Shown piece by piece: positions 34,222 through 42,872 of a stretch of 64,000 nt of DNA. The translations under genes and the position numbers were made by a program. The stretch spans positions 310,001-374,000 of the forward strand of contig JAFRRA010000006.1 of assembly GCA_017428325.1 (NCBI GenBank), written 5' to 3'. The stretch is from Bacteroidales bacterium (GTDB taxonomy: Bacteria > Bacteroidota > Bacteroidia > Bacteroidales > UBA932). The notes beneath the pieces were generated by a model that was not told where the DNA came from, made no database searches, and saw only the letters and a program-made list of their open reading frames with translations. Numbering within the stretch: position 1 is the stretch's first letter; each line of letters begins with the position of its first letter.

Positions 34222-36348
34222 TTATTTTTTAATATCCATTTCGTTAAGGAGATATCCCGCACCGCCGAACTTGTCGATGATGAACAGCACATAGCGGATA
34301 TCAACATTGATGCATCGCTGAAGATTAGGCTCAAAGATGATGTCTCCGCTCATTGCCTCCCAGTTGCCGTCAAAAGCAAGGCCGATGAGTTCTCCCTTGG
34401 CGTTGAGAACGTCACTGCCGGAGTTACCGCCGGTGATGTCGTTGTTGGTAAGGAAGCAGCAAGGCATTTCTCCGTTAGGCATAGCGTACTGTCCATAGTC
34501 CTTTGCAAGGTAGAGTTCCTTAAGTTTTGCCGGAACGACAAACTCAGGATCGTCCGGGTTCTCCTTCTGCATAACTCCCTCAAGGGTCGTGTAGTAATTA
34601 TATTCTACCGCATCCTTTGGAGCATATCCGCCAACCTTTCCATAGGTAAGTCTCATGGTGAAGTTTGCGTCCGGATACATAGGGTTGTCACCGTTCATTT
34701 CCATAAGGCCCTTCATATAGGCTTTCTTTGCCTTTGCAAACGCCTCGGAATCCTTGTTAACCTCTTCCATCATCGGACGGTAGGAAGTGGAGAATTCCAT
34801 GAGATACTGAACGGCCGGATCGTTTCTCAGATCGTAAGTCGTGTCTGTGAAAGACTTGATGGCCTTTTCCTGGTCGGTGAATACGGTGTTGTCGAAAATA
34901 TTGTCAACATACTTGTCGATATCCCCGCCGAACTTCTCGTCTATTGTCTTGTAGCACTGAGGAATGTATGATGGCTCCGTTACATTCTCCTTGAAGGTCT
35001 TGAGCAGCACCTTGCTGGTCTTGCGGTCGAGTTCCGGAGAATAGTCCTTGTAGAAGTTTTCAGTTTGTTTCTTGAAGGTCTCGATGTCAGCTTCACTTCT
35101 TACTCTCAGTGCCCTTGATGCAGGCTGGAGAACCTCCACATTGTTGAGGGTTTCCATAAGATATACGAGAGCGGCGTATGGCTTGCTTCTCTTTGCAACA
35201 GCATTGTTGATAACCTCGACGCAGTTACCGTATTCAGCCTGACGTGCAGGATCCTGTGCAACCCAATCGTTGAATACCTTCTCTTCCTCAGCCCTTCTTT
35301 CTGCGGTGTTGAGCTTTGCGAAGGTCTCGTTCATTCCGATGGAATTCTTGCGGTAGTTGGAAGAAGAGGCAAACTTGCTGGCATACTGGATGTTGGTCTT
35401 CTGGTCTGCCCTCATTGCAGCTCTCCAGACATCCTCCTTTGCGGTCCTGGCAACGATTCTTGGCTGGTTGGCGGCATCTCTGCGGTCAATAACCTCCTGG
35501 CTTGTCAGATAGCGGTCGGTGCTTCCAGGGAAGCCGATGATCATGGCAAAGTCACCAGGCTTGTAGCCCTTCAGCGAAACACTCAGGAACTTCTTCGGAG
35601 TGTAAGGAACATTGTCCTCTGAATATTCTGCAGGATTGTTGTCCTTGTCTGCATAGATTCTGAATACGGAAAAGTCTCCGGTATGTCTCGGCCACTCCCA
35701 GTTGTCGGTCTCGCCGCCGAACTTTCCGATAGAGGAAGGCGGAGCGCCCACAAAGCGGATATCCTTGAATGTCTTGGAAACCACAATGTAGTAAGCGTTG
35801 CCCTCATAGAAGGATACAACCCTTGCTGTAAGATATTTGTCGTCTCCGACAGCATCTTTTGTAATGGAATCGCGGAAGTTCTTGAGATATCCCTCGCCTT
35901 TTCTTCCGCCCATTTCCTCTGCCTTCTTTTCTGCCTCGAGCATAGCCTCAGTAACGTCTATGAAGCGGTCTATGAATGTTACGCTCAGACCTGGAGCAGG
36001 AAGTTCCTGGTCGCGGCTCATTGCCCAGAATCCGTCTCTCAGATAATCGTGCTCGGTGCTGGAAAGTTTCTGGATACTGCCGTATCCGCAGTGGTGGTTT
36101 GTGAAAACCAGACCCTGGCCGGAAACAACCTCAGCTGTACATCCGCCACCAAAAATCATGATGGCGTCTTTCAATGAAGAATTGTTGATGTCGTAAATCT
36201 GTTTTGCAGAGAGTTTGCATCCGTTCTGCTTCATGACTTTGATGTTCATCTTCTCAAGAAGCGGAAGCAGCCACATTCCTTCGTCTGCAGATGCCGAAAC
36301 AGGAACAATCAGCATCAGTGCAATGGCTAAGAGTTTGAATTTTTTCAT
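34222..36348 (-). CDS. Dipeptidyl-peptidase, S46 family (DPP7 type)
   Basis: S46 peptidases remove dipeptides from the N-terminus of oligopeptides in the periplasm of asaccharolytic or proteolytic Bacteroidota. The 708-residue protein has a signal peptide ending SASA-D (residue 21), TNHHCGYG with catalytic His86, and GGNSGSDV with catalytic Ser643. The residue 18 positions after the Ser, which sets P1 preference (Gly in DPP7, Arg in DPP11), is Gly661 in AFDGNWEAMSGD. This predicts preference for hydrophobic P1 residues rather than Asp/Glu. Length fits the family (about 700-720). The downstream mrp gene is 5 bp away. Confidence 0.95.
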   Translation of the reverse strand: MKKFKLLAIALMLIVPVSASADEGMWLLPLLEKMNIKVMKQNGCKLSAKQIYDINNSSLKDAIMIFGGGCTAEVVSGQGLVFTNHHCGYGSIQKLSSTEHDYLRDGFWAMSRDQELPAPGLSVTFIDRFIDVTEAMLEAEKKAEEMGGRKGEGYLKNFRDSITKDAVGDDKYLTARVVSFYEGNAYYIVVSKTFKDIRFVGAPPSSIGKFGGETDNWEWPRHTGDFSVFRIYADKDNNPAEYSEDNVPYTPKKFLSVSLKGYKPGDFAMIIGFPGSTDRYLTSQEVIDRRDAANQPRIVARTAKEDVWRAAMRADQKTNIQYASKFASSSNYRKNSIGMNETFAKLNTAERRAEEEKVFNDWVAQDPARQAEYGNCVEVINNAVAKRSKPYAALVYLMETLNNVEVLQPASRALRVRSEADIETFKKQTENFYKDYSPELDRKTSKVLLKTFKENVTEPSYIPQCYKTIDEKFGGDIDKYVDNIFDNTVFTDQEKAIKSFTDTTYDLRNDPAVQYLMEFSTSYRPMMEEVNKDSEAFAKAKKAYMKGLMEMNGDNPMYPDANFTMRLTYGKVGGYAPKDAVEYNYYTTLEGVMQKENPDDPEFVVPAKLKELYLAKDYGQYAMPNGEMPCCFLTNNDITGGNSGSDVLNAKGELIGLAFDGNWEAMSGDIIFEPNLQRCINVDIRYVLFIIDKFGGAGYLLNEMDIKK

Positions 36349-36374
36349 ATTGAAATTGTTTTGTGTTTATTTCC

Positions 36375-36382
36375 TAACTTTG
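36375..36382 (+). promoter_or_regulatory. Bacteroidota -7 box (TAACTTTG) for the glycerate kinase gene
   Basis: TAACTTTG ends 7 nt before the ATG at 36390, in the 41-bp divergent gap to DPP7. Confidence 0.55.
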
Positions 36383-36389
36383 GCTTGCA

Positions 36390-37619
36390 ATGCGTAAAAT
36401 TAGTCAAAAAAAAATGAACCGCACAGGAAACGTCATCATTTGCCCTGACAAGTTCAAAGGAGGGCTTTCTTCTGATAAAGTTGCCTCGGCGATAAAGGCG
36501 GGCCTGGAAAGATGTCTGCCGGATTCGGATATACAGACGGTGGAGATGGCAGACGGAGGGGACGGAAGCGCGGCTCTTTTCAGGAAACTTTGCGCATCGC
36601 GGGAGATAAGCCTTTCCTCAATTGGCCCCCTTGGAGAAGAGGTGGAGACTTCCTATATGCTCTGCGACGGGCCTTCCGCCCTTTCATCCGGTCCCGCTGC
36701 ATTTATAGAATGCGCCAGGATCTGTGGTCTTGAAATGGTTCCCAAAGGACTCAGAAATCCTCTCAAAACCACCACGTTCGGTCTGGGACAACTTGTTGTG
36801 GATGCCGTAAGGAGGGGAGCGGAAACCATTTGCGTGGGGCTCGGAGGCAGCGCCACCAACGATTGCGGAACGGGTATGCTCCAGGGTATGGGATTCCGCC
36901 TAGGGCTTCCTTCCGGAGTAAAGGCAACTGGCGGCACGCTTTCCCTAATTGCTTCCGTTGAAGAAATGGAAGACGTAGCGATGAAAGAAAGACTGTCCCG
37001 CACAAAATTCATCATAATCAACGATGTGGACAATCCTCTCTTGGGGCCTCTCGGGGCAACCTATGTCTATTCGGGCCAGAAGGGTGCGGACAGGCAGGCG
37101 ATGGACAGGATGGAAAATGATATGACGGGGTTGCTCGGCAGAATAGGAAACAGTTTCCTTTCCAAAGCCACTGCCAAAGACGATGCGCTTTGCCCAGGAG
37201 CCGGAGCAGCCGGAGGCCTGGGCTTTGCTTTCCTGCATTTCCTGGGTGCGGAGTCGGTATCAGGATTTGACTTCTTCGGAGAAAAGCTTCAGGGGCTTTC
37301 CCAAAAAATCGCGGAGGCGGATATTGTCATAACCGGAGAGGGAAGCGTGGATGCGCAGAGCCTTATGGGCAAGGTGGTGGGAGGATGCTGTTCCAGCCTT
37401 GCAAAATGCATAGACGCCTCAGACAAACATCTTTGGCTGATTTGCGGCAAGAGCTGTCTTGATCCGAAAGATGTTGCGTCCAGATGCGGGACGTCCAACG
37501 TCAAGATATTTCAACTGTCAGATATTGAGCCGGATATAAACATCAGGATAAAGAACGAATATCCTCTTCTCGTCCGTTTGGCATATGGCGCCGCAAAGGA
37601 ATTGGACACTACTCTATAG
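36390..37619 (+). CDS. glxK: Glycerate kinase (GlxK/GarK family)
   Basis: The enzyme phosphorylates D-glycerate, feeding glycolysis from glycerate, serine or glyoxylate breakdown. The 409-residue protein has the family start PDKFKGGLSS (after an 8- to 14-residue leader), MADGGDGS, the Gly-rich VGLGGSATNDCGTGMLQGMGF and TGEGSVDAQSLMGKV. I keep ATG 36390 because the promoter box ends 7 nt before it; ATG 36414 (MNRTGN) is a reasonable alternative that fits the family length better. It is followed by a 68-bp gap and the EF-G2 gene, which has its own box. Confidence 0.92.
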   Translation: MRKISQKKMNRTGNVIICPDKFKGGLSSDKVASAIKAGLERCLPDSDIQTVEMADGGDGSAALFRKLCASREISLSSIGPLGEEVETSYMLCDGPSALSSGPAAFIECARICGLEMVPKGLRNPLKTTTFGLGQLVVDAVRRGAETICVGLGGSATNDCGTGMLQGMGFRLGLPSGVKATGGTLSLIASVEEMEDVAMKERLSRTKFIIINDVDNPLLGPLGATYVYSGQKGADRQAMDRMENDMTGLLGRIGNSFLSKATAKDDALCPGAGAAGGLGFAFLHFLGAESVSGFDFFGEKLQGLSQKIAEADIVITGEGSVDAQSLMGKVVGGCCSSLAKCIDASDKHLWLICGKSCLDPKDVASRCGTSNVKIFQLSDIEPDINIRIKNEYPLLVRLAYGAAKELDTTL

Positions 37620-37639
37620 GAAGGGGGCGTTTTTTTTCT

Positions 37640-37647
37640 TAATTTTG
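37640..37647 (+). promoter_or_regulatory. Bacteroidota -7 box (TAATTTTG) for fusA2
   Basis: TAATTTTG lies 40 nt before the ATG at 37688, just after an 8-T run. In Bacteroides the equivalent gene is activated by the global regulator Cur; I cannot identify a Cur site here. Confidence 0.45.
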
Positions 37648-37687
37648 GCGTCTTGAATTTGAAAAAAGCAAACAAAAATCAATAACA

Positions 37688-39838
37688 ATGAAGACATACG
37701 AAACCAAAAACGTAAGGAATGTCGTTCTGCTGGGTAGTCCGAAATCCGGAAAGACCACCTTTGCGGAAAGTATGATGTTCGAGGGCAAGGTCATCGACCG
37801 CCGTGGCTCTATCGAGGCCAAAAACACAATGAGTGACAACACCGAGATAGAGCAGATTTATCAGAGATCGATTTACTCAACTCTCCTTTACACCGAGTAT
37901 CTCGACACTAAGTTCAACATCATAGACACTCCGGGTTCCGATGACTTTGTCGGTGGAGTTTATTCTGCCTTTACAGTTTGCGACAGCGGTATCGTCCTGG
38001 TTAACGCAACACAGGGCGTCGAGGTTGGAACCGAGCTTTTCATCCGTCAGGCACAGAAGGCCGGCAAGCCAATCGTTATTGCTGTAAACCAGCTGGATAG
38101 CGACAAGGCAGACTGGCATCAGGCTATCGAGAGCCTCAAGGGAGTATATGGTGGCAAGATCCTTCCTATACAGTTCCCTGTAGCAGTTGGCGCTGATTTC
38201 AACGCCTTTGTAGACGTACTCAAGATGAAGATGTACCGCTTCAAGGACGAGAACGGCACACGCGAGGAACTTGATATCCCTGCAGACCTTCTGGACGAGG
38301 CTCAGACTCTCCAGCAGGAGCTGATCGAGAAGGCCGCCGAGAACGACGAGCAGCTGATGGAGATCTTCTTCGACAAGGGTTCCCTTACCGAGGATGAAAT
38401 CCGTTCAGGCCTCAGGGCCGGAATGCTTGCAGACGAGATATTCCCGGTATTCTGCCTCTCCGCAAAGAAAGACATCGGCGTAAAGAGAGTTATGGAGTTT
38501 GTAATCAACACCCTTCCTAATCCTGGCGAGCACGACAACGAGCTCAAGGAAGGCGGAAAAGTTAAAGTTGATTCATCCGCTCCTACCGCTCTCTATTTCT
38601 ACAAGACCGCTCTGGAGCAGCACCTTGGAGATGTTGCTTACTTCAAGGTAATGAGCGGCACCCTTAAGGAGGGAATGGACCTCGTTAATCCTGAGACAGG
38701 AGACAAGGAAAGAGTTTCCATTATCTACGCTGCCGCAGGAAAGAAGAGGGAGAAGGTTTCCGAGATGAAAGCCGGAGATATCGGCTGCACCGTCAAGCTC
38801 AAGAGCGTAAAGGCAGGCCAGACTCTGTGCAACGGTTGCGAGTATGTTTTTGCTCCAACCCGCTTCCCTGATCCTAAGTTCCGTACAGCCATCAAGGCAA
38901 AGGAGGAGAAGGACGAGGAGAAACTCGGAGAAATCCTCAACCGCGCTTCCGCAGAGGATCCTACAATCGTTGTAGAGTACTCCAAGGAACTCAAGCAGAC
39001 CATCCTTTCCGGACAGGGCGAGCATCACATCAACATCCTTAAGTGGAAGATCAACAACGTGGACAAGCTGGAGATCGAGCTTATGGCTCCGAAGATCCCT
39101 TACCGCGAGACCATTACAAAGATTGCAAGGGCAGACTACCGTCACAAGAAGCAGTCCGGTGGAGCCGGCCAGTTCGGTGAGGTTCACCTGCTTATCGAGC
39201 CTTATTACGAGGGCAAGCCAGAGAACAACAAGTTCAAGGTAGACAACCAGGAGATGGTTCTCAACGTAAAGGGCAAGGAGGAATATCCTCTGGAGTGGGG
39301 CGGAAAGCTCGAGTACTACAACTGCGTTGTCGGTGGTGCAATCGACGCCCGCTTTATGCCGGCTATCCTCAAGGGTATCATGGAGAAGATGACCGAAGGT
39401 CCTCTTACCGGATCATATGCACGCGATATCCGCGTTTATGTTTATGACGGTAAGATGCACCCGGTTGACTCCAACGAGCTCTCCTTCAAGCTTGCCGCAA
39501 GGAACGCCTTCAAGGAGGCCTTCAAGAAGGCAGGTCCAAAGATTATGGAACCTATCTACAACATCGAGGTAATGGTTCCGTCAGATGCTATGGGAGATGT
39601 CATGAGTGACCTCCAGAACCGCCGCGCCCTCATCGAGGGAATGCAGAGCGAGAATGGATTCGAGGTTATCAAGGCCAGGATCCCTCTTGCAGAACTCTAC
39701 AGATATTCAACCACACTCAGCTCCCTTACTTCAGGCCGCGCTACCTTCACCCAGAAGTTCGCAGAGTACCAGCAGGTTCCTGCAGACGTTCAGGAGAAGC
39801 TGCTTAAGGCTTACGAAGAGAGCGAAAAGGACGAATAA
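37688..39838 (+). CDS. fusA2: Elongation factor G paralogue EF-G2 with degenerate GTPase site
   Basis: This 716-residue protein has the five-domain EF-G layout, with a P-loop GSPKSGKTT (residues 16-24), domain II, domain III (SGQGEHHINIL) and domains IV-V (GGAGQFGEVHLLIEP, then SYARDIRVYVYDGKMHPVDS). The G motifs deviate: G3 is DTPGSDDF with Ser84 where the GTPase-activating His of DTPGH stands, G4 is NQLD instead of NKxD, and no RGITI switch-I motif is present. This matches the Bacteroides EF-G2, reported to translocate without GTP hydrolysis and to be needed for gut colonisation. Bacteroidales also carry a normal EF-G elsewhere. Its stop overlaps the lolD start by one base. Confidence 0.92.
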   Translation: MKTYETKNVRNVVLLGSPKSGKTTFAESMMFEGKVIDRRGSIEAKNTMSDNTEIEQIYQRSIYSTLLYTEYLDTKFNIIDTPGSDDFVGGVYSAFTVCDSGIVLVNATQGVEVGTELFIRQAQKAGKPIVIAVNQLDSDKADWHQAIESLKGVYGGKILPIQFPVAVGADFNAFVDVLKMKMYRFKDENGTREELDIPADLLDEAQTLQQELIEKAAENDEQLMEIFFDKGSLTEDEIRSGLRAGMLADEIFPVFCLSAKKDIGVKRVMEFVINTLPNPGEHDNELKEGGKVKVDSSAPTALYFYKTALEQHLGDVAYFKVMSGTLKEGMDLVNPETGDKERVSIIYAAAGKKREKVSEMKAGDIGCTVKLKSVKAGQTLCNGCEYVFAPTRFPDPKFRTAIKAKEEKDEEKLGEILNRASAEDPTIVVEYSKELKQTILSGQGEHHINILKWKINNVDKLEIELMAPKIPYRETITKIARADYRHKKQSGGAGQFGEVHLLIEPYYEGKPENNKFKVDNQEMVLNVKGKEEYPLEWGGKLEYYNCVVGGAIDARFMPAILKGIMEKMTEGPLTGSYARDIRVYVYDGKMHPVDSNELSFKLAARNAFKEAFKKAGPKIMEPIYNIEVMVPSDAMGDVMSDLQNRRALIEGMQSENGFEVIKARIPLAELYRYSTTLSSLTSGRATFTQKFAEYQQVPADVQEKLLKAYEESEKDE

Positions 39839-40515
39839 TGATCATCGAGTGCAAGAACATCACTAAGGCCTTTGGGAATCAGCAGGTTCTCAAAGGCCTT
39901 AGTTTTAATGCCAAGGAAGGGGAGATTCTCTCCATCGTTGGCGCAAGCGGTGCCGGAAAGACCACGCTTCTGCAGATCCTGGGAACTATCCTAGTCCCCG
40001 ACAGCGGAACGGTGCTGATAGATTCAACAGATGTTTTCAGCCTGCCGCAGAAAGCCCTTTCCGCATTTCGCAACCAGAAGATTGGCTTTGTGTTCCAGTT
40101 CCACCATCTGCTTCCGGAGTTTACCGCAGTGGAGAACGTGATGCTTCCTGCACTTATCGGAAGATATGAGGGTTCTTCTGCAGAGAAACTGACGGACAGG
40201 CAGATACGTTCACGCACAGAAGAGACGCTCGCGGAGCTTGGCCTTAAGGGAAAGGAACAGAGCCGCCCAGGACAGCTAAGCGGAGGAGAGCAGCAGAGGG
40301 TTGCCATTGCCAGGGCCATGATCAACTCTCCAAAAATCCTTTTCGCCGATGAGCCGAGCGGAAATCTGGACAGTGCCACAAAGCAGGAACTCCACGACCT
40401 TTTCTTCAGGATGAGAGACACACACGGTCAGACAATAGTGATAGTGACTCACGACGAGGCTCTGGCTGCCCGATGCGACCGCTGCCTTACACTCAAAGAC
40501 GGAGTTTTTGTCTGA
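39838..40515 (+). CDS. lolD: LolD-like ABC transporter ATPase
   Basis: LolD powers release of lipoproteins from the inner membrane through LolCE. The 225-residue protein has Walker A GASGAGKTT, a Q-loop region FVFQFHHLLPEFTAVENVMLPAL typical of LolD/MacB, signature LSGGEQQR, Walker B ILFADEPSGNLD and the H-loop VTHDE. No LolCE-type permease gene is adjacent. The start codon overlaps the EF-G2 stop (TAATG) and its TGA overlaps the trmN6 start, so all three are translationally coupled. It could instead be a MacB-type exporter ATPase. Confidence 0.88.
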   Translation: MIIECKNITKAFGNQQVLKGLSFNAKEGEILSIVGASGAGKTTLLQILGTILVPDSGTVLIDSTDVFSLPQKALSAFRNQKIGFVFQFHHLLPEFTAVENVMLPALIGRYEGSSAEKLTDRQIRSRTEETLAELGLKGKEQSRPGQLSGGEQQRVAIARAMINSPKILFADEPSGNLDSATKQELHDLFFRMRDTHGQTIVIVTHDEALAARCDRCLTLKDGVFV

Positions 40516-41261
40516 TGGCGGGAAACGGTTATTTCCGGTTCAAGCAGTTTACCGTATTCCAGGAAGATGTATCGATGAGGGTAAATACGGACGGCGTCCT
40601 TCTGGGCGCCTGGTGCCGTATGCCCGATAAATCTGGCGCAAAGATTCTGGACGTTGGAACAGGAACAGGTGTCATAGCCCTTATGGCCGCACAGAGAATG
40701 AGTAGCCTCGCTCCGGATTTTGAGATTGGCGCAGTGGAGCCGGATTGCCCGTCCTGCATTCAGACTGTTCAGAATTTCAAGGCTTCCCCGTGGAAGCGGA
40801 ATCTCAAGATTTTCCTGACGGATTTCCAGCAGTTTGTCCCCTGCTGCCAGGACAGGTATGACCTCGTGGTTTCCAACCCTCCGTACTTTGTGGACTCTCT
40901 CAAGAATCCGTCAATGTCCAAAAGGCTCTCGCGCCACACGGATAATCTTCCGTATGAAGACATCGTCGCCGGAGTAAAAAAGATTCTCGCCACTGGCGGA
41001 AGGCTTTCCGTTATCCTTCCGTTTGAAGAATCCAGGCTTTTTATAGCCATCGCCGAGGAAAACGGTTTTTCAAAATCAAGATTCTGCCGGGTGTTTGCAA
41101 AGGAAGGGGATGAACATCCAAAAAGGATAATGCTCGAGTTTTCTTTCGGTGACAATAAAAAAGCAGAGGCCCTTTCTGAAGACCTCTGCATAATGGATTC
41201 AAATCTCGAGTTTACCTCAGCCTATAAGGCTCTTACCGGAGATTTTTACCTTAAGTTTTAA
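40515..41261 (+). CDS. trmN6: tRNA1(Val) (adenine-37-N6)-methyltransferase TrmN6
   Basis: TrmN6 methylates N6 of A37 in tRNA-Val. The 248-residue protein has the family N-terminus FRFKQFTVFQEDVSMRVNTDGVLLGAW, the SAM-binding motif ILDVGTGTGVIALMAAQR and the catalytic NPPY in VVSNPPYFVDS. The chosen ATG at 40515 overlaps the lolD stop; a longer frame from 40473 runs inside lolD and lacks family similarity. With EF-G2 upstream, two of three genes of this operon act in translation. The TAA stop interlocks with the stop of the convergent small gene in 4 bp. Confidence 0.93.
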   Translation: MAGNGYFRFKQFTVFQEDVSMRVNTDGVLLGAWCRMPDKSGAKILDVGTGTGVIALMAAQRMSSLAPDFEIGAVEPDCPSCIQTVQNFKASPWKRNLKIFLTDFQQFVPCCQDRYDLVVSNPPYFVDSLKNPSMSKRLSRHTDNLPYEDIVAGVKKILATGGRLSVILPFEESRLFIAIAEENGFSKSRFCRVFAKEGDEHPKRIMLEFSFGDNKKAEALSEDLCIMDSNLEFTSAYKALTGDFYLKF

Positions 41262-41767
41262 CGCTGCTGCTGCGGCTTGTCCGGCCTCGGTTTTTGAACC
41301 GGTTTCCTCCACTCGCGGATAAGGCTGTTCATAAACCTTTCTTCCACCATCCTTACCATAGCCGCCTTTTTGACAGGCAGGACTTTCAGATACTCATAAT
41401 AGTGGAGTTTCTGCAGGGATGTAACCCTTTCAACGTTTTCATAGTAAGTGTCTGCCAGAGAGCGGATTTCCTCGTCGGTTCTTCCTTCTTTGCAGGCATC
41501 CTGGAGGGCCTTGGCGCTCTTGCCCATTTCCTTGCGCGCGACATTCATTTCCTTCTCGCACTTGTCATATACAGGCCAGAATACCTTTGCCTCTTCGCTG
41601 CTCAAATCAAGCGCTTTTGTAAAGAAAGCAATCTTGCGGCTCTGGATTTCCTCCATTGCCTTTTCCATATTTGGCCTGCGGTTGTTTTTTGCGCCTTCGT
41701 TTTCTTTCTGTGCGGATGCTATGCCGCAGAAAGAAAGAGCCAGAATCAGAATAAAAATCTTTTTCAT
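41258..41767 (-). CDS. Small periplasmic helical protein, Spy/CpxP-like
   Basis: This 169-residue protein has a signal peptide (cleavage at ASA-Q, residue 19) and a charged, fully helical body. Features such as FFTKALDLSSEEAKVFWPVYDKCEKEMN and a basic, Pro-Gln-rich tail recall Spy/CpxP-type chaperones or metal-stress sensors, but the LTxxQ motif is not clear. It is the third gene after an ECF sigma factor and a candidate anti-sigma, 12 bp behind the latter. A periplasmic sensor or effector of that envelope-stress unit is a fair guess. Confidence 0.62.
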   Translation of the reverse strand: MKKIFILILALSFCGIASAQKENEGAKNNRRPNMEKAMEEIQSRKIAFFTKALDLSSEEAKVFWPVYDKCEKEMNVARKEMGKSAKALQDACKEGRTDEEIRSLADTYYENVERVTSLQKLHYYEYLKVLPVKKAAMVRMVEERFMNSLIREWRKPVQKPRPDKPQQQR

Positions 41768-41779
41768 CTCGTTTTTCTT

Positions 41780-42250
41780 TTATTTAGATAACTCTTCCGC
41801 CAGGAGTCCCGGGAAAGATGGAGCCATCAGTGTAATATATTCTTCTATAGCGTCTGCGTCATCAGAATCGTCATAATCCTGAATGTCGTAAGAAATGTCC
41901 TCGTAATCAGCGAAGAGACGGTTAACCTCAATTGCGCCGAAGTCTTTTACCAGACTGTCGAGCATCTGCCCCTCTTCCGTATTGTCTATATTCTGGGCCA
42001 GGTCTGTGCGGGCTGTCTGTGTAAGGCGCATAACGCCCCAACCGAGTCCTGCCACAATAAGGAACGAGGCCGCCAGTGTGAGTGCCGGCTTGAGAACCTT
42101 GCCAAGAGAAGTCCACCATCCCTTCTTTTCAGAAGGAAATACCTTCTCGGCGATCCTGTCCTCCAGGCTCTCGAAATATTTTTCGGGAGTGGTGAAAGGA
42201 ACCTGCTTCATCCTCTCGTCTTCAAGTATGTCCAATCTGTTCTTTTCCAT
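41780..42250 (-). CDS. Single-pass membrane protein, candidate anti-sigma factor
   Basis: This 156-residue protein has a cytoplasmic N-terminus (about residues 1-53, with PFTTPEKYFESLEDRIAEKV), one transmembrane helix (about 54-72, LTLAASFLIVAGLGWGV) and an acidic periplasmic tail ending MAPSFPGLLAEELSK. No known anti-sigma domain is obvious. Position (61 bp after the ECF sigma gene), topology and size fit an anti-sigma that holds the sigma factor at the membrane. That role is inference from context. Confidence 0.6.
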   Translation of the reverse strand: MEKNRLDILEDERMKQVPFTTPEKYFESLEDRIAEKVFPSEKKGWWTSLGKVLKPALTLAASFLIVAGLGWGVMRLTQTARTDLAQNIDNTEEGQMLDSLVKDFGAIEVNRLFADYEDISYDIQDYDDSDDADAIEEYITLMAPSFPGLLAEELSK

Positions 42251-42311
42251 TTTCTCTCAAATTGTCTGCTATTTAGATATCGCTGAGGTCAAAAAGTAAA
42301 ATTGTTGGTTT

Positions 42312-42851
42312 TTATCCCTGCCGTATATTCTTTGAAATTTTTTTGTAGGCCAAAGAATAAGAGGCTTTTACAGCATCCGGATTACTGTCCAGAATTGTTG
42401 CGATGTCGGCATAGTCCATATCGTGGAAATACCTCATCGAGAATATCGCCCTCTGCCTGTCCGGAAGCTTTGCCACTTCGTACTGCAGCAGCATCTGTAT
42501 GGCGTCTCCCCTGAAATACGGGTCGTCCGTAACCTTGTTTGCCAGCCTGGTTTCAAACGGAGTAAGCGAGAACTTGTTGTACAGCCTTTCCTTTTTCAGG
42601 AAGGTGAAAGCCTCGTTGGTGGCAATCCTATAAAGCCAGGTGTAAAGGCCGCTTTCCCAACGGAATGACGGAAGGGATTTCCAGGCTTTCAAAAGGGTAT
42701 TCTGGAGAAGGTCGTCGGCATCCTCGTGGCTAAACACCAGTTCTCTCAAATGCCAGTAGAGTCTCTTGGAATACTCCCTGACAATGAGGTTAAAGGCCTG
42801 GGTCTGCCCGCCTTCTCCCTTGTATATTTCCTGAATCTCCCTGTCGGTCAT
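42312..42851 (-). CDS. ECF-type RNA polymerase sigma factor
   Basis: This 179-residue protein has sigma region 2 (YSKRLYWHLRELVFSHEDADDLLQNTLLKAWKS, then WLYRIATNEAFTFL) and region 4 (LPDRQRAIFSMRYFHDMDYADIATILDSNPDAVKASYSLAYKKI), with the short linker of ECF factors. Region 4 carries the helix-turn-helix that reads the -35 element. It starts 21 bp after the transketolase C-subunit gene with no terminator seen, so it may be co-transcribed with metabolism genes as well as with the candidate anti-sigma downstream. Target promoters are unknown. Confidence 0.93.
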   Translation of the reverse strand: MTDREIQEIYKGEGGQTQAFNLIVREYSKRLYWHLRELVFSHEDADDLLQNTLLKAWKSLPSFRWESGLYTWLYRIATNEAFTFLKKERLYNKFSLTPFETRLANKVTDDPYFRGDAIQMLLQYEVAKLPDRQRAIFSMRYFHDMDYADIATILDSNPDAVKASYSLAYKKISKNIRQG

Positions 42852-42872
42852 GTGGTGCGGGGGATACGTCCT

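Noticed and set aside
37620-37640. T-rich run after the glycerate kinase gene as an intrinsic terminator
   Set aside because: There is an 8-T run but no stem of useful length before it.
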